Positions 53,450-60,942 of a stretch of 64,000 nucleotides of DNA are shown one piece after another. The notes beneath the pieces are model-generated. The model ran no database searches. It had not been told where the DNA came from and worked only from the letters and a program-made list of their open reading frames with translations. Positions within the stretch are counted from its first letter, which is position 1, and every line of letters begins with the position of its first letter. The position numbers and the translations under genes were made by a program. The DNA comes from Pseudoalteromonas phenolica (GTDB taxonomy: Bacteria > Pseudomonadota > Gammaproteobacteria > Enterobacterales > Alteromonadaceae): the NCBI RefSeq assembly GCF_005876835.1, contig NZ_PPSW01000021.1, positions 62,001 to 126,000 on the forward strand, given 5' to 3'.

Positions 53450-53650
53450 TTAATTAATCTCCATCAACAGGTTTTCAATTTTCATACTTTGGCCTAATTC
53501 TTCGCACCGAGTTAGTCCAAGCTTTCTGAATATAAGATTCTTATCTTTTATGCCCTGCTCTTTGTTAATTAGGCCTGATATGTCTTCAGCACAAAATGCT
53601 TTTAACCTTTCTCTTGTTGAAGCCTCTGAGATCAAATCCTTTGAATATTC
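53450..53650 (-). pseudogene. Possible 3' fragment of an unrecognised gene
   Basis: On the minus strand an open frame ending EELGQSMKIENLLMEIN-stop shows protein-like composition (DISGLINKEQGIKDKNLIFR) up to about 53650. At that point it runs into the antisense of the iadA fragment. I do not recognise the family. It may be a chance frame; the abrupt junction with the iadA remnant suggests a deletion or rearrangement scar. Confidence 0.3.
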
Positions 53651-54379
53651 AATTCGCCCTTTTGCATGAAGTGACAAGCACCACTGAATTACCAATAGAT
53701 TTTTACCCAACGCATATGAATCGTAATTCAGAGTTGTTGATGGCTGGAATTGCGTTCTGCAAAGCCGGTGGCACCATAGATTTCACCACCAGCACCACAG
53801 ACTATGATTTAGCACATGGGGAGCTCGCTGCCGCAGAAGCCCTTGCCTATTGCCTTGAAAAAGGCGTTGCTGAGGGTCAACTTACAATGAGCTCAGACGG
53901 GCATGCAAGTCTACCTATATATGACGCACACAATAACTTGATTGGCTTTGAAGTGGGCCAAGAATCATCGCTTTTACATGCATTTCAACAAGCTGTATTA
54001 GAATTTAACGTACCACTTGAAAAAGCGTTGATGGCTATCACTCATACCAATCCGCTTAACTAAGTGGTCTATTTTGAGGCAAGAAAACCTTGTTGGTAGC
54101 AAGGCAAATATTTCGTTATTTAGTTGTTCTAAATGAGAAATCTTTAACGCAGCTATCATCAGGTTTAATCCCTCAAAATGATTAAGTGTTATTGCGGATT
54201 GGTATCAGAACCCTTCGCATATACTTGGCTTAACTAAAGGGCAGATAAAAGTTGCAGGCGATGCCGATTTGGTTTTGTTAAGAAAAGCAGACTTAGCTGT
54301 TGATAGTGTTTGGAGTAATGGAAAGCTGATGATTGCAGAGCAAAAAGTCATTGCATCTAGATTCTTCAAAAGAGTGTAA
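53650..54379 (+). pseudogene. iadA: Broken isoaspartyl dipeptidase (beta-aspartyl dipeptidase), interrupted by a repeat element
   Basis: The frame from about 53650 to 54044 encodes FYPTHMNRNSELLMAG, AGGTIDFTTST, LTMSSDGHASLPIYD and LEFNVPLEKALMAIT, matching the middle of IadA, a zinc enzyme that hydrolyses isoaspartyl dipeptides. The 160-bp element then shifts the frame. From 54209 a second frame continues NPSHILGLTKGQIKVAGDAD, VDSVWSNGKLMI and ends FFKRV-stop, the IadA C-terminus. The first roughly 200 residues, with part of the metal site, are missing. Confidence 0.9.
54045..54204. mobile_element. 160-bp MITE-like element inserted in iadA
   Basis: The element starts TACCAATCC and ends GGATTGGTA (perfect 9-bp terminal inverted repeat; the similarity extends inward over about 35 bases to CTATTTTGAGG and CCTCAAAATGA). 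It is flanked by the direct triplet TCA at 54042-54044 and 54205-54207. Taking out the element and one TCA joins ATC-ACT-CAG-AAC-CCT in frame. It encodes nothing, so it must have been moved by a transposase from elsewhere. Confidence 0.9.
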
Positions 54380-54400
54380 CATTTACCTCCCTAGCCTATT

Positions 54401-55006
54401 TTAGCTTTTAGCTGATTTAGGCTTTTTTATTTTCTTACTAAAAATATAAGCCCCCAGTAAACCACTTATAAAACCGAAAATATGATTTGAACTGCTGGTT
54501 TGAGCAGAAAAGTCTAACAGTGTCGCCAAAAAAGCAAAATCCATGTAATAGGTGACGGCGACTAACACGGAAAAACTAATTGCACCAACCAAGTTAAGAT
54601 TGAACACAGCTGTGCCAAATAAAAAACCATAATAACCCATCACAATGCCCGACGCGCCAATGTGATTTCCATATTCACCAAATACCCAGACCAAACATCC
54701 CGTCACAAACATTATAAAAACAGTGACACGCTTAAACCCATTCTGCAGACTCGCTAAATACCCGCTGATGAATAAACCGACCGTATTACCGGTTAAGTGG
54801 CCCCAACTCGCATGGATGAAAGGTGCTGTAAAAATACCGTATAAACGCTCGGGGAGCTGAGGCACTAACCCTAAATTAGATATAATAGGTGGGTAGAACG
54901 ATGCCATTGCCATAAGCACATGCATAAGCAACATAGCTAACAGTAATAATCTGAAGTTGTATGGAAAAAGCTTTGTGCGCTTTTTTTCATTCATTGCATT
55001 TGGCAT
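54401..55006 (-). CDS. Rhomboid family intramembrane serine protease
   Basis: The 201-residue protein has six predicted membrane helices and the rhomboid residues: HxxxN-type HASWGHLTGN, the catalytic Ser in NHIGASGIVMGYYGFLFG and the catalytic His in SSNHIFGFISGLLGAYIF. It resembles the small bacterial rhomboids without an N-terminal cytoplasmic domain. The substrate is unknown. The gene is a single unit, divergent from the M13 peptidase gene. Confidence 0.88.
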   Translation of the reverse strand: MPNAMNEKKRTKLFPYNFRLLLLAMLLMHVLMAMASFYPPIISNLGLVPQLPERLYGIFTAPFIHASWGHLTGNTVGLFISGYLASLQNGFKRVTVFIMFVTGCLVWVFGEYGNHIGASGIVMGYYGFLFGTAVFNLNLVGAISFSVLVAVTYYMDFAFLATLLDFSAQTSSSNHIFGFISGLLGAYIFSKKIKKPKSAKS

Positions 55007-55246
55007 CTTTCATTATTTGCAAAAATTTGTAGTTAGACATCGTTCATCTAATTTACGTCATTTTTAGAGAAAGTTAACACGAACTTTCACTATTCAACGG
55101 TATTTTCCCCTCATTTACCTAAAAAACTTGCCCTTCACTGTTTGTCGGCTGACAATGGGTTTATTCCTCAATTGTTGTTTAATGAGGAACATTTCTTACT
55201 TAAAACATAGATTGAGATTTTACTCAATTAAAAAGAGAAGATAACA
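55007..55246. promoter_or_regulatory. Divergent promoter region between the rhomboid and M13 peptidase genes
   Basis: The 240 bases hold no gene. Small inverted repeats are present: GAAAGTT/AACTTTC (55069-55088), TTGTC-GGCT-GACAA (55142-55155) and ATTGAG/CTCAAT (about 55211-55230). They are candidate operators or simply AT-rich chance hairpins; no regulator is identified. Confidence 0.35.
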
Positions 55247-57313
55247 ATGAAAAGAACTGTTATTGCGACAGCCTTAGCCGCTGTCTTTTTAGCTGGCTGT
55301 TCTGAGTCAGAACCAAAAGTTGAAAAAGTACAACAAGTAGAACAAACAGCTGGCAAAGCTGAACTAGGCACATTCGGTGTTGACCTAACAGCACGTGATG
55401 AAAGCGTTAAACCTGGTGACGACTTCTTCATGTATGCAAGTGGCACTTGGTATAAAAACTACGAAATGCCTGCTGACAAAACGCGTTACGGCGCATTCAC
55501 GTCACTTGCTGAGCGCAGTGAAAAGCAAGTTAACGCCATCATCGAAGACATTATTTCTCGCGATAACTTAAATGCAGAAGAGCAATTGATTGCTGATTTC
55601 TACAACGCATTTATGGATGTTGAAACCCTTAACAAATTAGGGATCACACCAATTCAAGGCCTACTTGATGAGATCAAAGCCATTGATAATACTGACGGCC
55701 TAACAAAAGCATTCGGTCAGTCTTGGCTATCAGGCGTAAACTCACCGATTGGCGGTGGCATGTGGTTTAATCGCCTTGATCCTAATAAATATGAAATGTC
55801 TATGGGTGCGGGCGGTCTAGGTTTACCAGATCGTTCATACTATTTAGAAGAAGCAGAGCGTTTTGAGAAGACACGCGCAGAATATGTTGCTCATATCGCA
55901 AACATGCTTAAATTTGCAGGCTTAGAGAATACAACTGAGCGCGCCCAAGCGATCCTTGCACTAGAAACTAAAATGGCTGAAGGCCATTGGCCACGTGAAA
56001 AGCGTCGTAACCGCGACCTGACACTAAACCAAATCAAACGCGAAGATTTAGCTAAAGAATACCCTGGTTTCAATTGGGATCTGTACTTTGCACAAACAGG
56101 TTACAAAGTACCTCAGCTAAATATGTCTCAGCCTGAGCCAATCAAAGCAATGATTGACCTTGTGAATAAACAAGACCTTGCTGTTTGGAAAGATTACCTG
56201 ACTTTCCACGCTATCAGTGGCAATGCAAACCTGCTTTCAGAAGATATCTTCAACGCATCTTTCGAGTTCTATGGTAAGCACCTGAGTGGTCAGCAAGAAC
56301 CTCGTCCACGTTGGAAGCGTGCTGTGAGCCAAATGTCTGGTACACAATCTTTAGGCTTTGCAATTGGTAAAGTGTACGTTGATAAGCACTTCCCTGAGTC
56401 ATCGAAAGAACAAATGTCAGAGCTGGTTGAAAACCTGCGTAAAGCCCTTGGCGAGCGCATTGAAGGTCTAGACTGGATGGGCGAAGAAACAAAAGTAAAT
56501 GCGCAAGCAAAACTAGCGGCATTTGTACCTAAAATTGGTTATCCGGATGTATGGCAGTCATTTGATGGCCTAGCACTTAAAAACAATGACCTAATGGGCA
56601 ATGTTAAAAACCTGCGTCAATTCTTCAGAGATGACAGCGCATCAAAAGAGCTTGAAAAAACTGACCGAAACCGTTGGGGTATGACACCACAAAGAGTAAA
56701 CGCATACTACAACAGCTCATTTAATGAGATTGTATTCCCTGCAGCGATTTTACAACCACCATTTTTCGATCCAAATGCTGATGCAGCGGTGAACTACGGT
56801 GGCATCGGCGCAGTTATCGGTCACGAAATGGGCCACGGTTTTGACGACCAAGGCTCTAAGTCTGATGCTGAAGGTATCCAACGTAACTGGTGGACTGACT
56901 CAGACCGAGCAGCATTCGAAGCAAAAGCTGACAAGCTTGCAGCTCAGTACAGCCAATACGAGCCAATCGAAGGTAACTTCGTAAACGGCCGTAACAGCCT
57001 TGGTGAAAACATTGGTGACGTAGGTGGTTTAGCAATGGCTTACCACGCGTACAAGCTGAGCTTAAATGGTAAAGAAGCACCAGTTATCGATGGCCTAACT
57101 GGCGATCAACGTTTCTTCTTAGCTTGGGCACAAGTTTGGAAAGAAAAGCGTACTGAGCAAAGCATGCTTAATCAGCTTCGCGCAGGTACACACGCACCAG
57201 GTCGCTTCCGTGCACTTGCACCTCGTAACCATGATGCATGGTACAAAGCGTTCGACGTAAAACCAGGTGATAAGTTATATCTTAAACCTGAAGAGCGTGT
57301 ACGCATCTGGTAA
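55247..57313 (+). CDS. M13 (neprilysin/PepO) family zinc metallopeptidase, lipoprotein
   Basis: The 688-residue enzyme has a lipobox signal (MKRTVIATALAAVFLAGC, Cys18) and the M13 N-terminal domain (GVDLTARDESVKPGDDFFMY). In the catalytic half are NAYYNSSFNEIVFPAAILQP, the zinc motif GHEMGHGFDDQGS and the third ligand in LGENIGDVGGLAMAY. Ser/Glu follow the Cys, which fits outer-membrane sorting. It degrades small peptides in the envelope. The gene is preceded by AGAGAAG. Confidence 0.95.
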   Translation: MKRTVIATALAAVFLAGCSESEPKVEKVQQVEQTAGKAELGTFGVDLTARDESVKPGDDFFMYASGTWYKNYEMPADKTRYGAFTSLAERSEKQVNAIIEDIISRDNLNAEEQLIADFYNAFMDVETLNKLGITPIQGLLDEIKAIDNTDGLTKAFGQSWLSGVNSPIGGGMWFNRLDPNKYEMSMGAGGLGLPDRSYYLEEAERFEKTRAEYVAHIANMLKFAGLENTTERAQAILALETKMAEGHWPREKRRNRDLTLNQIKREDLAKEYPGFNWDLYFAQTGYKVPQLNMSQPEPIKAMIDLVNKQDLAVWKDYLTFHAISGNANLLSEDIFNASFEFYGKHLSGQQEPRPRWKRAVSQMSGTQSLGFAIGKVYVDKHFPESSKEQMSELVENLRKALGERIEGLDWMGEETKVNAQAKLAAFVPKIGYPDVWQSFDGLALKNNDLMGNVKNLRQFFRDDSASKELEKTDRNRWGMTPQRVNAYYNSSFNEIVFPAAILQPPFFDPNADAAVNYGGIGAVIGHEMGHGFDDQGSKSDAEGIQRNWWTDSDRAAFEAKADKLAAQYSQYEPIEGNFVNGRNSLGENIGDVGGLAMAYHAYKLSLNGKEAPVIDGLTGDQRFFLAWAQVWKEKRTEQSMLNQLRAGTHAPGRFRALAPRNHDAWYKAFDVKPGDKLYLKPEERVRIW

Positions 57314-57327
57314 TAAGCTTTAAGCCA

Positions 57328-57366
57328 TAAAAGCATAAACTCAGTGTCTAACTGGGTTTATGCTTA
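57328..57366 (+). terminator. Hairpin after the M13 peptidase gene
   Basis: A 14-bp stem (57332-57345 with 57351-57364) contains AGCATAAAC and GTTTATGCT with one G-T wobble. The T-run is short, so termination is likely but not certain. Confidence 0.6.
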
Positions 57367-57455
57367 CTAAACACATTTAATTAGAGCACATACCCATTAC
57401 AAAAAATGCTTGTATTTCTTTAAGCTTTAACGACCCAATAAACTCTAAATCTGAC

Positions 57456-59888
57456 CTAATTCGACTTATTTCCAAGTAAGTGATAATTCAAAGTACCATA
57501 TAAACTATTCATTTCTATTGGTTTTGCAATATGTGCTAAGAACCCACGACTTAAATATTTTTCTATATCTTCTTTCATTACATTGGCTGTTAAGGCAATG
57601 ACAGGTAAGTGCGGAACACGCTCTTTTAAAATTGATTGCGCTTCAAGACCATCCATTATGGGCATATGAATATCCATTAAGACTAAATCAAATTGCTGAT
57701 TCTGAGCTATTTCTACCGCTTGTTTGCCATTTTCAACAATCATAATATGCGCTTTTGTTGGCTTAAGCATAGAATCAATAACAACTTTATTTATCGGGTT
57801 ATCCTCTGCAACTAAAATGGCTTTGCCTTCTAAATTAGGGGCTGACAGTGCTCTTACAATTTGGGTATTTGAAACAAAGTCAACTGGTTTCAAAGGCAAA
57901 AACACAGTGACCTTTGTACCTTCATCTAAAGTGCTTTGTATATCTATTGTTCCATGCATCATTTTAATTAAATTGGTGGTAATAGACATCCCCAATCCTG
58001 TACCACCGTATTTTCTAGTTGTTGACTTATCAGCTTGCTCAAAACGCTCAAACACACGCTGCGTTGCCTCTTGAGTCATACCTATACCAGTATCAATAAT
58101 CTCAATGAATAACCCCTCTTTTTTATTGTCAAAGTAGCAATAAACATTTAATTCTACGTAGCCTTTTTCAGTAAATTTCACGGCATTAGAAGTCAGGTTT
58201 AAGATAACTTGTTTAACCCTAACTAGATCGCCTACCCAATACTCACTGAGGTTTTGTGCTCTATTGACTGTGAATGCGATTGGCTTGCAACTTACGATAG
58301 GATCTAAATCATATTTAATTGACTCAAGTGTCTCTGTAATTGAAAACTGCACGTCTTCTAGCTGTAAGTTGTTCGCTTCAATTTTTGAGTAATCCAAAAT
58401 ATCATTAATAATCGTCAGCAAGCTTCGCGCTGAAAACACAGCGTTCCTTAATACCGTTTTTAAATCAGGTGATAGTTTGGCACCTTTGAGTAATTGCAGT
58501 GCCCCCAAAATCGCATTCATAGGAGTACGAATTTCATGACTCATGTTGGCTAAGAAATCGCTTTTTGCTTTTACAGCTTTTTCTGCCGCTTTCTTTGCTT
58601 CTGTGAGCGTTTTCATCGCTTCTACTCGGTCAGTCACGTCATAGTTAACACCTATCACTTTTAACGCCCTACCTTTTGAGTCTCGAATTACCTCGGCACT
58701 TGCCTTGAGTGTTTTGATATCTCCATTTGGGTGTGTCACTCTAAATTCAGGCTTATATACAGCTTTGCCTTTAATGGCATTGTCTAATTGTGTTTTGGCA
58801 TCGTCTATATCATCTTTATGCACACTATTGACCCAAGCCTCATAGGCACCAGAGAATTGCGATTCAGAAATACCATACAGACTGTACATCCATTTATCCC
58901 AAACTAACTCCCCGCTTTGTATATCCCACTCCCAAACCCCGATACCAGCAGAGTCGTTTGCTAACTGCAGACGTAAAGCCAGTGCATCAGCTTTCTCTCT
59001 TGCTTCATGTATTTCGCGTTCAGTGCGCTTTTGTTCTGAAATATCTTGTACGACTGACCAAATAAAATTTTGGTTATGTTTATTTGTTATTTTAATTCCG
59101 GAGAGAAGAACGGGATTAGTCTCACCATTCTTTTTTATATACTCTTTTTGATAAGGCCCATAAGAACCAAATTTTTGTAATGACTCTAATTGCTCTGCTT
59201 CTTGCTGTTCATACTTTTTAGGCGTTAACGCCCAATAATCCATATTGTTTAACTCTTCGATCGAATAACCTGTCATTTTGCTAAATTCAAGATTAACAAA
59301 ATCAAAACTGCCATCTTCTATTGAGTTAATTGCTATGCCAACAGGTGCAAGATTGACAAATTTTTCAAACTTTTCTTGTTCTTCTAAAACCGCTTCCTCG
59401 AGCGCTTTACTCTTAAAAGATAATGACTCAAGTTTAGCTTCAGCCTTCATTAACTCAGAAATATCTCTACCAATTGCTAAGATTAATCGAGTTTCACCAA
59501 CAATCAGGGGGGTTAGAGATACCAAACAAGGAAAAGTACTTGCATCAGCACGTGAATGTGTCCATTGAAATAATTGTGGGCCAACTTTTATTGCTTGCTC
59601 TATGTATTCTCTTGCCATGTCATCTGAACTGCGACCGCAGTTTTGATACTCAGGTGATAAATCAGCAGGGCTTAATTCTAAAAAACAGTCAATACTTTGC
59701 ACGCCATGCATATCAACTGCAGCCTGATTGCACTCTATAAACTTTCCTGAATCAAGATCTATGATAGATAAGGCATCGGCTGAAACCTCAAATAGTTTTT
59801 TATATTTATCTCTTTCGTGTGAAATTTCAGAAAGACGCTCTTTGAGTTGTTTATTTTCGAGCTCTAATTGATTTTGATTAACCTGCAC
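57456..59888 (-). CDS. Cytoplasmic hybrid sensor histidine kinase with multiple PAS domains
   Basis: The 810-residue protein starts with a coiled coil (residues 1-30). Three PAS domains follow (about 30-150, 170-285, 305-425; the last two with typical PAC motifs), then HisKA (phospho-accepting His in FLANMSHEIRTPMNAILG, about 450), HATPase (NLTSNAVKFTEKGYVEL, GGTGLGMSI) and a C-terminal receiver (ILVAEDNPINKVVIDSM, LVLMDIHMPIMDG, Asp near 740). There are no membrane helices, so it detects an internal or diffusible signal. No cognate response regulator or phosphotransferase is nearby. Confidence 0.92.
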   Translation of the reverse strand: MQVNQNQLELENKQLKERLSEISHERDKYKKLFEVSADALSIIDLDSGKFIECNQAAVDMHGVQSIDCFLELSPADLSPEYQNCGRSSDDMAREYIEQAIKVGPQLFQWTHSRADASTFPCLVSLTPLIVGETRLILAIGRDISELMKAEAKLESLSFKSKALEEAVLEEQEKFEKFVNLAPVGIAINSIEDGSFDFVNLEFSKMTGYSIEELNNMDYWALTPKKYEQQEAEQLESLQKFGSYGPYQKEYIKKNGETNPVLLSGIKITNKHNQNFIWSVVQDISEQKRTEREIHEAREKADALALRLQLANDSAGIGVWEWDIQSGELVWDKWMYSLYGISESQFSGAYEAWVNSVHKDDIDDAKTQLDNAIKGKAVYKPEFRVTHPNGDIKTLKASAEVIRDSKGRALKVIGVNYDVTDRVEAMKTLTEAKKAAEKAVKAKSDFLANMSHEIRTPMNAILGALQLLKGAKLSPDLKTVLRNAVFSARSLLTIINDILDYSKIEANNLQLEDVQFSITETLESIKYDLDPIVSCKPIAFTVNRAQNLSEYWVGDLVRVKQVILNLTSNAVKFTEKGYVELNVYCYFDNKKEGLFIEIIDTGIGMTQEATQRVFERFEQADKSTTRKYGGTGLGMSITTNLIKMMHGTIDIQSTLDEGTKVTVFLPLKPVDFVSNTQIVRALSAPNLEGKAILVAEDNPINKVVIDSMLKPTKAHIMIVENGKQAVEIAQNQQFDLVLMDIHMPIMDGLEAQSILKERVPHLPVIALTANVMKEDIEKYLSRGFLAHIAKPIEMNSLYGTLNYHLLGNKSN

Positions 59889-60558
59889 TTATTTCTCGTT
59901 GCAGAATAGAAGACATGCAAAAAGTATAGTTCTAAATAAAATAGTTACATTGAAAATAATGAGTAATAAGAAGGTTTATTTGACTGAAAATTCAATCAAC
60001 AAGCGTTACTAAAGGTATAAAAATGAGCTAATGCATCTTGCACACTAGCTCAAACAGATATTTAAAAGTCAGTAAGTATCAGTCGGCCTGTTTCAAAACT
60101 GAAACAAAACATTAAACTCAGCTAACTATTTAATCAAGGTACAAGCGTTCACTTTTTAGCTATTAAATCGCCTTGAATTGTATGCAACGAATTAGGGCTG
60201 GTGCATTCAATCCGACTGAAAAATTGAGTTATTCACATTACTTAATTGCTAACAGGCTATTAAATACAAAACACTAAAACTATATGATTGTTTCAGAACA
60301 CTATGAAATGATGTTTTTGCAACCTTAGTAGTATTAGGTTTGCTGTCAGCCTTTGATGCGTACATTAATGTTACTAGCTTTTTTAGATGCTAAAAATATT
60401 ACTGCTTAGTATTTGAGGGGGTTATATGTTTATTTTTTCTCATAAAAAATAAAAAAGCTCGGGCGATTTATTACCTGAGCTTTCATTAGTTTTTGTCCCC
60501 CATTTGTCCCCTAGCGGGGATAAATAGAATAAAAACCTTTTAATTCAAAACATTAAGC
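59889..60558. other. Gene-free region between the hybrid kinase and ybaB
   Basis: The 670 AT-rich bases show no credible coding frame. They contain the hairpin GTTTCA-AAAC-TGAAAC (60090-60105), the ybaB terminator near 60451-60486 and, just before ybaB, a direct repeat TTTGTCCCC (60492-60500 and 60503-60511) that runs into a palindrome TCCCC-TAGC-GGGGA. The last could be part of an old attachment site; this is a guess. A small RNA in 59950-60430 cannot be excluded. Confidence 0.4.
60449..60487 (-). terminator. Rho-independent terminator of apt-dnaX-ybaB
   Basis: On the minus strand AAAGCTCAGG pairs with CCCGAGCTTT (one G-T wobble) across a 10-base loop, followed by T6 and a further T-rich tract. 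It closes the ybaB end of the operon. Confidence 0.75.
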
Positions 60559-60885
60559 TTAGAACGGCATTTTCATACCTGGAGGCATCTGCATACCGCC
60601 AGTAACATCAGACATACGTTTAGCTGACTCTTCACCAACACGACGCACGGCATCGTTTACAGCAGCAGCTAGCAGGTCTTCAATCATGTCTTTGTCGTCT
60701 TCCATTAAGCTTTCGTCAATTTCAACGCGCTTAACGTTGTGGCTGCCCAGCATAGTTACTTTAACTAGGCCTGCACCTGCTTCGCCTGTTACTTCTAGGC
60801 TTTTGATCTCTTCTTGGGCTTTTTCCATGCGCTCTTGCATCTGCTGAGCCTGCTTCATGATATTGCCCATTCCACCTTTAAACAT
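60559..60885 (-). CDS. ybaB: Nucleoid-associated protein YbaB/EbfC
   Basis: The 108-residue DNA-binding protein starts [20 protein letters not shown] and contains [15 protein letters not shown] and [17 protein letters not shown], the YbaB pattern. It follows dnaX at 57 bases, as in E. coli. The next gene should be recR, which here lies 8.6 kb further on. Confidence 0.97.
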   Translation of the reverse strand: MFKGGMGNIMKQAQQMQERMEKAQEEIKSLEVTGEAGAGLVKVTMLGSHNVKRVEIDESLMEDDKDMIEDLLAAAVNDAVRRVGEESAKRMSDVTGGMQMPPGMKMPF

Positions 60886-60942
60886 AATACGCTCTCTTAC
60901 ATATATTTTATTTGGCTAAAAGATAAGGTCTATTGTACTCGA

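Noticed and set aside
55211..55230. ATTGAG/CTCAAT repeat before the M13 gene as a definite operator
   Set aside because: Six-base arms in AT-rich DNA are expected by chance; kept only as a note in the intergenic entry.
59889..60440. Search for a small gene or RNA in the large gap before ybaB
   Set aside because: Only short, low-complexity frames and weak hairpins were seen; nothing could be supported beyond the terminator at its end.
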